NCBI GenBank assembly: GCA_003868215.1
Contig: QWDQ01000019.1
Span: 310,001 to 374,000 of the forward strand
Source: Pseudophaeomoniella oleicola
Lineage: Eukaryota; Ascomycota; Eurotiomycetes; Phaeomoniellales; Phaeomoniellaceae
Length of the DNA stretch: 64,000 bases
Reading direction: 5' to 3'
Part shown: positions 1-11,653 of the stretch, piece after piece
How the letters are laid out: every line of letters starts with the position of its first letter
Position numbering within the stretch: the first letter of the stretch is position 1
Made by a program: the position numbers and the translations under genes
The notes under the pieces: generated by a model
Databases searched by the model: none
The model's input: the letters and a program-made list of their open reading frames with translations, nothing else
What the model was told of the DNA's origin: nothing

Positions 1-991
1 TGGCGCTGGTCCGGCATGATACACCGTCGACAATCTCTGTTTCGCCGGGGAGGCTGCAGTCCCCGTTGAGGCATACGTTAGCGCCCGTGCCTTCTGGTGG
101 AACGATATTTGCATAGGTAAAAAGGCCGCTGGTCTCGTTGTATACGGCGATGTCGACGTCTGCACTGCCGGTCAGGCGTGTCTGATAATATGGCGGGTTT
201 ATACAAGAGCTATTTGCGCTGGATGTGATGTACGGGATGTTGACATTGACACCGTAGCCCTGTGGGAGCAAAGGATGCCCTGGCTTTGTATTGTTGGCAA
301 GTTGTTCCACGAGCGAGACTGCCATTTGGGCCGTGATCGTTGCTGGATCAGCCGGGTAACCTGCAGCTGTGACTGAAGTGTTGAGGCTTTGATAACCTCG
401 CTGAACACCGTTACCGGCCGAATATGCGATAGCGGGGAGACCGCGATTGACAGCGGCATAGGTTGCGCCCATCGTGCCTAGAAGGTGTAGCAAATTCCTA
501 GATTAGCAAGTTCTCGGATGATTCATTCATGTGTACTATAACTAACCTGACAAAGTATACAGGAACGGACCTAAATTAAGGCCAAAATTGGGTCCAGCGA
601 CCAGCAGATCTGGTTTGGTTCCATTCCAATATCTTGGAATAACGTAATCGAGAGCGAAGAAGGTACACGCCGCTGGCGTACCGTTGTAATACCAGATGTG
701 GTCATCGAATGGGTCGGTTCCAAAGGACGGTGATCCTGCTGGAATGATGTTGTATTCGGAAGCTCTTGTCAAGGTTCTTGAGGTGGTGAAGACGGATCGG
801 CCACCTTGGCCGCTCTCATTATCAACAGGAGCAATGATCCAAGCATTGTGGCCTGCCGCCTTCAAGAGACGATAGAACTCCCGGATGTTGGCGGAACCGA
901 AGCCATCGTCATTGTTGACAATGATGTTCAATGCCGACGATACGGTAGCGCAAAGCCCGATAGTCAGGGACAAAAGCCTCATGATCTGCAT
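1..991 (-). CDS. SurE-family acid phosphatase / 5'-nucleotidase, secreted (partial)
   Basis: Exons are 991..547 and 477 to beyond base 1; the intron 546..478 (GTTAGT...CTAG) joins TCA-G|GC and keeps the frame. The protein starts with a short hydrophobic signal sequence (MRLLSLTIGLCATVSSA; the in-frame ATG at 982 gives this, the one at 991 adds three residues). The SurE signature NNDDGFGSANI follows directly, with the family's IIAPVDNESGQGG segment after it. SurE proteins are metal-dependent phosphatases acting on nucleoside monophosphates and other phosphoesters; fungal secreted members are usually annotated as acid phosphatases. After the intron comes GTMGATYAAVNRGLPAIAYS, also typical of the family. 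The C-terminus lies off the left edge. It is divergent from the HET gene, with 891 bp between them. Family identity is firm; the substrate is inferred. Confidence 0.9.
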
Positions 992-1882
992 TTTATGAAA
1001 GAACAGGACTCGTCCTCGAGCGTAACATATATCTCATAAACCCAAAAGCCGTAAGAGTACAAGAACACTGTTGGCCACATTCAGCCGGGGGGATTTCCCA
1101 GTATTTGTAACTAGACTTTTCATCTCATATGAACCCTACCATACGTAGTACCGTAGTACATCGTAGATCCCCGCTACTTCGTCATTTCTATGATCATCTT
1201 GCGATGATGTGCGATCTTATCGAGTAGCTCTGGCTTGCCTAGAAGAGACAATATCGACCAGGACCTAACAGGGTTGCCGAAGTGATAGCTTCAGGGAAAG
1301 GTAAAAAGGACCTGACGATCGTGGAGACTGCAGAAAGGCGAAACTTGGAAACGACGAGACGATGATGAGTTCAAGATACGGGGTCCCGCCAAGCCAATAG
1401 ATCCATGGGCGGGGGGTTCCGGGGCGTCTTATCTGCAGTCCTACTTACTAGCAATCGTGCAGCAATCCTTGTGATGTGCCGAGGCGCTGATATGGCTGCT
1501 TCGTTTGGCTGTGGTTCAGTTTCACTTTAGACGAGAAATCTCGGCAACCTGAATCGTTGCAGAGCAAGCTACTTGTAATTAAGTTTGTTTCAAGTCTAGG
1601 GTGATAGCTCTTGGAAAAGTTACCGTGCACAGCTTCATATGAACAAGGTGAGCGTCGTTCTTTACACACTTATTCCCTTTTCTTCAGCTATGGGTTAGGC
1701 TGGGGAGTATGCGTCCTACCCTGAAAAGGCTTCTTCTGTTGTTTCGCATGAGACATTGCAATGATGGTCGTTGTCGTAGCCCGTGTTCCCTGGGGCCTTA
1801 GGCAATCTGGGACATTGTTTACTGAAGAGATTAACCGATTGAACGTGATAGAAGTTGTACACGATGCCAGATAGTATACGCG
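992..1882. other. Intergenic, divergent promoter region of SurE-like and HET genes
   Basis: No coding exon is visible on either strand. The stretch holds a copy of the recurrent TACGTAGTAC palindrome family around 1142-1160 and a G-run near 1409-1420. Short open frames here lack codon bias and splice support. Confidence 0.6.
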
Positions 1883-3943
1883 ATGGCAGCAGTATTGCCG
1901 TCCTCAGAAGCACCTTCGTCAGCAGCGTTCCTTCAAGTACTTCATGATATGGGCCCGAAAGACAATCCGAAGTGGGCGGACTGGAACAACATCAACACAT
2001 TCTGCAAACGGTGCCAGGAGATTGACTGGCAGCCGGTTCAGATATACTTGAGTATTGCTGACGGGTATACCTATTTCCCCAAAGTGCCTTTATATCCCTG
2101 CCAACCAAAGCTACGAGATATCAGAGAAGCTGCACACGCGGGCTGCCATCTATGCACGATAGTATTGACCTGCATTACAACGACAATTTACCGTGCCGCC
2201 ATTGGAGTAGATCCTATAGGGACGAGCCTCGATCGAATTGATGGCGACTGCAGTGTGAAGGTGGATTCCGACGCTCAGCGAGCCCACTCACCAGTGAACA
2301 TCAATGTCACTCTTGAAGATTCTGCCAGCAATGTCGTCGGCTGGTTGATCCTCTCGTTGCCTGTCGTAGGTTCAGAAGATGAGCTGAGAAGATATCGCGC
2401 TACTGCCCTTGATATCGTGCAATACCCGACACCTTGGCCGGCCCTAGTTTCTTTCTTGTCGTCGTCCGAACAGATCGGAAGGTACTGGTTTGATGATTGC
2501 ACCACGAACCATGGTTCAGCTTGTCAGCAAGATGTGGAACAGCTTCCCACACGAGTCATTGACGTTAGCTCTCGGGCAGACCCATTTCTTTTCGTGACAA
2601 ATGGGATATCAGGCCATTACGCCACGTTGAGTTATTGCTGGGGTGAAGCTCCCGTCTTGACAACAACCACCGCTAACTTCGACGCACGGAAAGCCGCTAT
2701 CCCATTGACGTCCTTCCCGCCAACTCTCCGAGATGCTCTTTGGTGGACGAGACAGTTGGGTCTGCGATTCATATGGATCGATGCGCTATGTATCATACAA
2801 GATTCGGTGTCGGACCTCGAGCTCGAGTTGAATAAGATGGCAGATGTCTATAAAAACTCCACCGTCACTATCGCAGCTACGGCAGCCAAGGACGTCTCTG
2901 CAGGCTGCGTACCCCGGCGGAGCAAGCTCTCCCTAGCGCCTTGTTGTCCAAGAGAAGGTGTGGTGATCCAACCCGATTACGGTCGGGGTACCTGGATTCA
3001 CCAGAAAGGCCCTCTAGAAAGCCGAGCTTGGACGTTTCAGGAAGTTCAGCTTTCACAAAGGGTCTTGCGCTGTGGCGGTGAGGAACTTGCATGGCAATGT
3101 CGCCATTGCAAACGCAGAGAAGGTGATCCGGTTGCCGAGATTATACATCACTCACAAGATACAGGCACATTTTTTGGCACAAGAGCGCTAGATGATGGTA
3201 AGAGATTGAAGAGAACTGATTCTGCCCTGACGCTCTAGTATCAGATGGTCAGCCAGTTCCTCGTGCGTCGTCTTAGTTATTCCCGGGATCGATTGCCTGC
3301 CTTCTCAGGAATGGCGAACCATTTTGCAGGGATCTTTCGAGTTCTGGATGATGAAAATACCCAGGATCCAGAGACTTCATGTTCTTTGAAGCCAAGATAT
3401 CTTGCAGGCTTGTGGGAATTTGATCTTCTCCGCGGTCTGTGCTGGAGAGCGCTTGATCCAGGCCCGTACGTACCATATCGTGCCCCCTCGTGGTCCTGGG
3501 CAGCGTTCGAGTCGATCATTATATACAACAAGACAATGCCTCAACAGCGTCGGTTTCTTGCCGAGATCCTAGACATTGCTGTACATGTTCCGGGCTTGAA
3601 CCCATATGGCAATGTTACTTCCGGCACCCTTGTTTTATTAGCACCAGTGACACTTCTACCCTCGCACATCTATGGCGATGACTCAGATGTTGGCTTATGG
3701 AAGTGGAATTTTCCACTGTTAAGATGGGATCATGAAGGAGCCGCTTCACCAGGAAGCATATGTCTGAGAATTGAGCTGTCCTGGTGTCTCATCCTCGCAC
3801 CCCTGGACCAGCTGCATTTCAGAGGGGTATATCGAAGGATCGGGACCGTGGTATCATTGAACGAGATGGACGCCTCTGCGGAAAGTAAAGGACAAGGACT
3901 AGACCTCCTGGATTGGCGCACCGAGGTAGTGACAATAGTCTGA
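1883..3943 (+). pseudogene. HET-domain heterokaryon incompatibility gene interrupted by one in-frame stop
   Basis: The reading frame from ATG 1883 carries the N-terminal Cys pair region (CKRC...GCHLC) and a complete HET domain: YATLSYCWGEAP, then RFIWIDALCIIQD, MADVYKNSTVTIAATAA and SRAWTFQEVQLSQRVL. HET proteins trigger programmed cell death when incompatible hyphae fuse. After TAG at 3236-3238 the same frame continues for 235 codons as a normal HET C-terminal half (YQMVSQFLVRRLSYSRDRLPAFSGMA, then YLAGLWEFDLLRGLCW). The stop falls exactly where the family has Trp (W-Y-x-x-V-x-x-Y-S-x-R-x-L), so TGG to TAG is the simplest reading. An intron-like 41-nt sequence, 3198..3238 (GTAAGA, CTGAC, CTCTAG), would remove the stop but shift the frame and end about 11 codons later. 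I found no canonical splice that restores the frame. Without the stop the protein would be 686 aa. Confidence 0.85.
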
Positions 3944-5632
3944 TGCAGTTATTTGGAGAGAGCAAATGTTTGATCCAACCCGTTCTGTTCACTGTAAGGC
4001 GGTTCGCACTTTCACGCGTCCTCCATGGAAACCTACTCAGCTATGTGCTTGTAAATGACTATAACGAGGGGGGTGTTAGGAAACGTTTACCCTGAGGAAG
4101 AACACGAAAGGTGTCATGTTACTGATACCGTCTCGGCATGTCCATTCTTTCGAACTACCCGTCAGACTTGTCATGACGAACTGAATGGTGCCGTGTCACA
4201 CACGGGTGAGCACTCGACAATCATACGGCTGACGAGCCGAAGTATGGACAAAGTACCATGCACATACCTGAGGTAGGGAGTGGAGAATTCTGATATCCAT
4301 CCTGAATTGACACAGCCGATGAGCCGGTGATGGATCAAGGGCGGGGGATGGCAGAGACCATGGTACGGGTTGTTATTGCACCAGGAAGGGGGGGGGAGAG
4401 GAATGGACATCTGGAACGCGGATGGGTTAAGACGCATGGTGGCTGTATGACTTTGTTGAAGAAGAAAGGGAATGAAAAAGGACAAGGTTCATCATTCCGG
4501 AGATTCCATGTCTTGGATATCCCTTTTTCTATCTTCAGAACCATGTAGGAGATCCTTACATAGGTAACGGTAACGGGGAGAGGCCTGGATACATAGATGG
4601 CTATTCTAGAATTGATCTGATCTCGTCACGATATGTAGCCTTTTGTGAGAAGGGATGCTGTGGCTGTAGGAATGGTCAAGGTTCGCAAAGACATGGTACT
4701 GGATGTTGATGGGCGATCTCATAATTACTGTTAATAATTACCTGTTGGGTCAACCTTGATAATTACCTTAGCCAAGGGTTCCCGTTTCGACGAGCCGATG
4801 AACGGGACTGTGGCGTTCCTTCGGTTAAGAGGGTTAGGAGGAGGAGACCTTACCCAAACATACCTAGGTACTTAAATATACTTAAACATACCTGGAAAAA
4901 CATACCTGGAAGATGGGAAGCCTATCGTCCGTCTAGGTAACTAATATATGCAAACGGTGATTTCCTACCTAGCTTCCTCTATTCACACTCACCGTTACGA
5001 TTGTTGCTCCTAGGTAAATCCAGACATATCAATGTCCCTCTTAATGCTGTGCAGCAGTAATAGTTGTACCTAAGTAGCTTCCCTCTCTAAGGTACCTGCC
5101 TACCTGATAGGTATTTCATCACATACCATACCTCGGGGGATAATCATAATCATGATCATGATCATGGTCTCTTTCATAATTTACCTAAGAGATTCTTCCA
5201 GGCCTGTCCGCGTCAGTTTCCTGATGGAGCATTCAAGGGGAAAAGTTAAAAATAGTGGCTGCGGCTGCAATGAAAAGGAAAGGAAGCGCAAGTGCAAGTT
5301 CAACTCCGGATAAACTTTGGCGCGTCCAGAACGTCAATCCAGTTCGTGCCACGCAAACCTCTCGTTCACTAACTCGGAGTTGGTAAAGACAAGAGAAATC
5401 CGAGTTGAGCACCCAAGCATCTGTCGCTTCTTTTCTTTGAATTTATTGTAATGAGATTTGTTTCCTTTCCAATCAATCTATGACCGTCCACCTGAAGATC
5501 TAAGAGACTTGTTGTTTGACTACGGGCAGCGAGCGCAAAGCTTACTGTAACCATCCCTTTCCTACCAAAGGGTCAGGAAACATCACATCCCATCCTATCC
5601 TATCCTTCGACTGTACGACGAACAGATCAGAC
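3944..5632. other. Intergenic region with CCTAGG-type palindromes and short repeats
   Basis: No supported gene. Contains a G-run near 4386, TACCTAGGTA at 4861-4870 followed by several TACCT/ACCTGG variants, and an ATCATG tandem run about 5149-5166. The last 250 bp form the promoter and leader of the Gdt1-like gene. Confidence 0.6.
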
Positions 5633-7295
5633 ATGAAATTCAGGAGGCGGCGAGCACCTTTGTTGCTCTTCCTCTTACCCGCCATATGCTCTGTTATAGC
5701 GCAAGACTTGCCTTCGAATCCGACCGCTCTGGAAGCACGCGATGCCATTCCCGCAAATGTCGCTGAACAACCTGGACTGCCATCAGGCAAAGCGAATCCT
5801 GTGGGTACCAAGGATGCCCCAGTTGATGGGAAGGATGGAAAGCCACATGCTGGTCCCTTTATTGAAACGGAAGCCGAGCGCAACAGGAGGAAAGCCAAGG
5901 AGTCAGGTGATGAAGGAGAGCCATTGAAACCGCTTTCCAGCACCGTCAAAGACCAATACACTCATGATGGAGAATTACCTGTTACCAACGATGCCGTCAT
6001 GGACGATCCTCACAGGGTAGGACCCAAAGAAGGCACCAGAGGTACAGAGGGAGGGATCAGTGAGAAGTCTCGAGATAGCAAGATCGGTGAGGAAAAGAAA
6101 CCAGAACAGCCAAAAGAACAGCCACCCCTACCCCATAGCGAGGAGCAGCACGTCAAACCAGTTGATGAGAAAGATGCTGCTAAGAAGGAAGAAGAAGATA
6201 GGAAGCTGTTGGAGGTAAGTTGCCTTGCTCGAAGCCACTCATCTCCCGTATCTAACTTTCCCAGAAACCACAGGACCTACCCGAGAAACCTCACGACATT
6301 CCTATACCAGAGAATCCATCCTCTCCTAAAAACACGATTGACTATGGGGAGGAAAAGTCTGGTTTTAAATCAGCATCGGCCTCCTCTCATAATCCCGCGA
6401 CGGAAGCTAGTGGCGTTATTCAGCCCATGCATTCCTTATTCCTATCTTTTACCATGATCCTCTTCTCAGAGGTTGGTGACAAGACCTTCCTAGTTGCAGC
6501 CTTAATGGCAATGCGACATCCCCGGATGGTCGTTTTCACGGCTGCTTTCTCAGCCTTGATCACAATGACCATCCTCTCCGCCGTACTGGGTCACGCAGTT
6601 CCAACCCTTATTCCCAAATCAGTGACGAATTTCTTGGCCGCTGGTCTCTTCTTGGTCTTCGGTGTCAAGATGTTGCTGGAAGGAAGGAGGATGTCTCCGG
6701 ACGAAGGAGTGGGCGAAGAGATGAAGGAAGTGGAAATGGAATTGGAAGAGAAGGAACTACAGCAGAGACGAATGGGCCGGCGGAAGTCTGCAGTTACACC
6801 ATACGTTTTGGAAGCTGGTCGAGCTGTACGTGCAAAATCACGAAACTCGACATCAAGACTACCCTCACCCCCGGAAAGTCCATCGTCTGCCTCATCAAGA
6901 GAGAGTTCGCCTTCAAGGACATCTTCGTTGAAGCGGGCTGCCGATGGTATAAACAATCTGTTCTCGCTACTTCTGAGCCCTGCCTGGGTACAGACCTTCA
7001 TCATGACCTTCCTTGGAGAGTGGGGCGACCGCAGTCAGATTGCAACGATCGCCATGGCGGCAGGTCAGGATTACTGGTGGGTGACTGTCGGGGCTCTTTG
7101 CGGACATGCCATCTGCACGGCCGCCGCTGTTCTGGGTGGCCGCGCGATTGCAGGGAAAGTCAGTCTCAGAGTTGGTAAGTGAAGATTCCCGCATGATATG
7201 AATGAATCGAGTACTGATCAATGATAGTCACTCTTGGCGGTGCCGTTGCTTTTCTGGTCTTCGGTGTCATCTATCTCTTTGAAGCTATCTACTAA
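5633..7295 (+). CDS. Gdt1/TMEM165 family (UPF0016) Golgi cation/proton antiporter
   Basis: Exons 5633..6214, 6265..7174 and 7228..7295 give 519 aa; both introns (50 and 53 nt) have GTAAGT donors and join in frame. The start at 5633 gives a clear signal sequence (basic MKFRRRR, then LLLFLLPAICSVIAQ). An in-frame ATG 39 codons upstream would bury it. A Pro/Glu/Lys-rich luminal stretch of about 200 residues follows. The two family signatures are both present, EVGDKT in the first half and EWGDRS in the second, each inside hydrophobic helices, as expected for the duplicated UPF0016 fold. A Ser/Arg-rich cytosolic loop of about 90 residues lies between the halves. Yeast Gdt1 exchanges Ca2+/Mn2+ for H+ in the Golgi and supports glycosylation. 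The luminal and loop extensions are longer than in yeast. Family assignment is firm; Golgi location is inferred. Confidence 0.93.
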
Positions 7296-8724
7296 GTGTA
7301 TATCATTATCGGTTGGGAAGAGGGCAGAGACGGCGCTGAACATATTCATATTGCATGGATCTACTTCTTTCGGTGTACAAGGCTCTCTCTAGTAGCATGG
7401 TCCGTGTGGCAAGGATGTCTGGAACGGGGTCCGACAGGGTCGGATGTAAGATATGGGCTGCTTACAACTTGGCGGGATCCCACAAAAGCAAGAACTTGGC
7501 CGGGCTTTTATGCACCTTGAATCCTTTTATTTGAAAGAAGCGTTAATGATACACCGTTATATTGAGTGCAAGCGTTGTTGACTAAAGAACCTACTACACG
7601 CGAATGGCATGTAGACGATCCATGCGTGGTAGCAGTGTCATTCACTACCGAGGGAACCCAAGAGAACACAAGCGAATTCACCGATCGCATCCCTTTGGGG
7701 ATTCTCGGCCAATAAGCATGATAGATGAACGACAAAACTCTCTACCGACATCATATGATACCCCTGATGGTAGACTATCAAAGATGAAGAGATGGAGAGA
7801 GCGCGGACGGTATACATATTATGGCTCGGCTCAGGCTATTTTGGCTGCCTTGGATAAGCGATTGGCCTGAGCGGTTGGGTATACCTGCCTATCAATGGAG
7901 CTGTCTGTGGTCAGATGAGATGCTACATTCCTGATCACCTCAATATCAACCTTAGAGGACCATGGGGGACATGGGATCCGTGTTAATGCCCCCAGCCGAA
8001 GTGTGTTGCTCCATCCTGCTTGGATATTTACTACGTAGTACGAGACAAGGGAGCAGGGATTTGGGCAGATAGGCGACGAGGCGGTCAGGCGGTCAAAGGA
8101 CTAAGCCATCCGGGCTTCATCTTATCGCTAGTCTTACCTAAAAAGTACTACGTAGTAATGCCCGGAATGGACCACCGTCATGGCGCCTAGCCTCTAACGC
8201 CCTTTGATAACATCCTGGACCCTGGAAGCGCGTATTGAACTGGCCTGCGCCTGAGTGTATATCATGCTCATTCTGTCCATCCGCCTTCTGACTACTAGTT
8301 AGCCCACGATGGTTGTCACATCCTATAGACCACGCGCCTTCCTTCTAGAAATGTGTCGACATAGATCTCATCGTTCTTCATCTGTCCTACGATAGACCAT
8401 CGGGCCAACTGCACCATGCGCCTAGACTGAAACATTCATCTGTATATTCCTACAACTCAGCATCCTAGATTTCTTGTCTCCTCTTGCATTTTCCGGATAG
8501 CCACGGCTGGTGCTTACTCGACTATTACCTGCGTTCATTCAAAGACGATCTCTTGATACACCTTCTCGTACCCCTGCCAGCGTTGAGATCTACGAAGGCA
8601 GATAGCATCTGTTCAGTGAAACGATATCGAACATTCTCCCGGGCCTACTATAGTCGCAATCGATACGACTTCTTCTCGCCGCCGAATAGGCGTTGCGTGA
8701 TACCGATACCACGTGCCCTCCGCC
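7296..8724. other. Intergenic region with two ACTACGTAGT palindromes
   Basis: No gene is supported. It holds the 3' region of the Gdt1-like gene and the promoter of the MFS gene. Perfect palindromes occur at 8030-8039 and at 8146-8157 (TACTACGTAGTA), about 115 bp apart. Confidence 0.6.
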
Positions 8725-11211
8725 ATGTCTCAAGACGGAACGGACGCTCGCTCCCTGGAGAAGAAAGAAGCTACGGAAGGAGAAGGACAGCAGACCTGGT
8801 GGAAGCTTCGACGGAAAGGGTCCATCAGAGGCCGGGGGAAGGCTCGGAATTCTATATCTACAGAAGAGCAAGATCCAGCTCCTACTGAAAAGTGGTCGTT
8901 GGGTATCCTCAATGACAGAAAAACTGAAGAAGTGCCTGGTATGCAACCACCATAATTCAAGCTGAGCTCGTTCCCCTCTAAGCGTGCATGCAGGAACCGT
9001 TCTGTTACTATCGTCGCACCGCAATGAACCCCTTGGGGTTAGGCACGCTTTGCCACGTTCGACCTCTGAATCGTCGATGCCGTCACCTTACCCATCAAGG
9101 CCATCATCGATTCACAGATCACAGTCTCCCAAAAGAACGTCTGATGGAGAGGTCATCCTGGAACCCCAGCCAGACGATTCCGCGAACGATCCACTGAATT
9201 GGCCAGCTCTAAGGAGAGATTCTGCACTGTTATCTCTGGGATTCTATTGTATGCTAGGTGGTGGTATCACACCGCTACTGGCTGCAGGATTTGAGAACGT
9301 ATCCCAAGATTTTCATGTTTCCGTCCACAGAGTGGCCTTGACAACAGGTTTGTATATGATGGGTCTGGGTATTGGCTCCGTCCTTTTTTCTCCAACTGCT
9401 ATTCTATTTGGCAAGCGTCCGGTGTACCTCTTCTCCGCTATCATTTTCATCCTTTCTTCAGTTTGGTGAGTGCCACAACATCATCCTTGGGCTTGACTGA
9501 TCCAGAACAGGTGTGCGAAAAGCCCGAATTTCGCAAATTTGGTCGTTGCGCGTATCTTTCAAGGTATCGCCGTCAGCCCTGTGGAATGTCTCCCATCTGC
9601 AACGATAGCTGAGATATTCTTCCTCCACGAGCGTGCGTTCCGTATCGGTATCTACACGTTGCTTTTGCTCAGTGGTAAGAATCTCATACCACTGGTCAGT
9701 GCTGCTATTATACAATCGTTGGGATGGCGTTGGGTTTTCTGGTAATTCTCTCCTACCTCTGACTGCTTCGTATACTGATGACGGCTAGGATGGTGGCAAT
9801 AGTTGCCGGGTTTGGTCTGTCTCTGCTTTTCTTTTTCGTTCCCGAGACCTTTTGGGATCGTACACCACACCGAAAGCACAAACGGCCCGCTGCTCACCGT
9901 AGCTTCTCCAATATCCTGCGTTCGAAAATGAGCCTACATGAAGAGAAGCCAAAAGAGGAAGATAAGTTGACTGAGCGTCAAAGGAAGCTCCATAGAGCGG
10001 ACTATCATGTCGGCTTCGCTGACAGTGCTGGGGAAGGCAGCGTTGATGGACCGGCGGATCGCCCAGCCATGCGTCTCTCGAATCTCCCATCCAATTTGGA
10101 AGTTCAATGGGGCGGCCGTTCAACACCGAAGGAAGGAGCCCCGGATACACCGCAATTACACAACCTCAATTCGCCTTACTATCTTGGGCTGGAGAAAGGG
10201 GACTACCTCAGTCACCATCTAAATGCGCCTCCGAAGGTGATGTCACAGCCACAGCATCTAAGTAGTCCGCTTTCCCCAGTAGAGGAAACGGAGAGGTTCA
10301 CACCCGAGAAGTCCGCAGTCTCTAGTAGGGCCGCTTCTCGAGCCGCTTCTCCTAGACGTGCTGAAGACGCTGAGAAAGGAATAGCCCGAGCAGACACGGA
10401 CCAGAACCCCAATACTCCTGCTGCCCTCCGATATACCCTCGAGCTCCGTCACGCGCCACCAAAGTCGTTTGCTCAGACGTTGCGTCCGTTCAATGGTCGC
10501 CTGTCACACGCCAATTGGTTTGCTGCAGCTTTCAGACCATTCGTTCTCTACACATATCCCTCCATCGTGTGGTCGGCGATCATCTATTCTTGTTCGATCG
10601 GCTGGCTGATCGTCATCTCTGAATCGATGTCGACGATCTACCGGAGCAAAGATACGTACAACTTTAGTGCCTTGGGGGTTGGACTTGTCTATATTTCAGC
10701 ATTCATAGGTGGTGTCTTGGGCACTGCCGTCGCAGGTCGTTTCTCTGATGTCATCGTCCGGTTCATGGCTCGACGTAACGGGGGCGTCTACGAACCTGAG
10801 TATAGACTAGTCATGGCTATTCCTATTATGATTACAACGACGATCGGCTTGATGGGCTTTGGTTGGTCAGTCCAAGAACATGATGCGTGGATTGTCCCTA
10901 CTGTCTTCTTCGGCATCATCTCTTTTGGCTGTTCGTTGGGTTCAACCACGTCTATCACTTTCGCGGTAGACAGCTATCGTCAGTACGCTGGCGAAGCGTT
11001 GGTGACGTTGAATTTCAGCAAGAACATACTTCATGGTCTGGTGTGGAGTCTGTTCTTTCCACGGTGGCTTGACGAGGATGGTCCGAAGACAGTGTTCCTA
11101 GTAATTGGTGGATTCCAGATTGCGGCGTGCTTAGCGACGATTCCCATGTATATATTCGGCAAAAGATGCAGAATGTGGACTGTGAGAAGACGGGCCATGG
11201 ACCGCTTCTAA
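8725..11211 (+). CDS. MFS transporter, DHA1/Hol1-like
   Basis: Exons 8725..8938, 8994..9465, 9511..9741 and 9789..11211 give 779 aa; every junction keeps frame (phases 1, 2, 2). A cytosolic Ser/Lys-rich N-terminus of about 150 residues ends in the DDSANDPLNWPALRRD segment that precedes the first helix in fungal Hol1-like DHA1 transporters. Helices 1-6 follow, with MMGLGIGSVLFSPTAILFGKRPVYL matching the MFS loop 2-3 region and GKNLIPLVSAAIIQSLGWRWVFW in the expected place before helix 6. A large charged cytosolic loop of roughly 220 residues separates the two six-helix halves. Relatives export drugs or import polyamines and cations in a proton-coupled way; the substrate here cannot be read from sequence. 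The nearest supported neighbours are unrelated genes. Confidence 0.9.
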
Positions 11212-11653
11212 TGACTGGCTGCATTGGGCGCCTACATCGATCGTACAAATTACTTGCATTCATCCATGTTCACATAGGGAGTGAGCATAAAAGCCACGGA
11301 TTGAGTACACACAAGCATCTGGTCATCCTTTCCATGGCTCCTCTGATGTTTGATGCCTCAATTACATAATTAGACCAGCACATTGGAGAAACTGGACCTC
11401 GGGAACCCCCCAGACTCTACCCCGCATATCGGGCCTGTCCCCGCGGATCGGCGGCGGAATTGGAGAAGGGATTCGACGATAAGTCTTCCTACGCAATGCA
11501 AGTGACTTCCTTGTTCTTTTCTTTTATGGAAATAGCAGGCTGAGGTGAGCCTGAGTCCTTGAGAGGCAGCTGATAGATCACTTTCATCTCAGTCCGAGGA
11601 CAATAATCTTTGTACCCTTGTACCCTCTCAAGGTATCGTTCAATATCCTCGTC
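11212..11653. other. Intergenic region
   Basis: 442 bp between the MFS stop and the transhydrogenase start. Nothing beyond the 3' region of one gene and the promoter of the next is visible. Confidence 0.55.

Noticed and set aside
3198-3238. Taking the 41-nt intron as a normal intron that makes the HET gene intact
   Set aside because: Its length is not a multiple of three and removal shifts the downstream HET half out of frame.
6591-7004. Antisense frame over the Gdt1-like gene
   Set aside because: Overlaps a well-supported exon and has no domain or splice support of its own.
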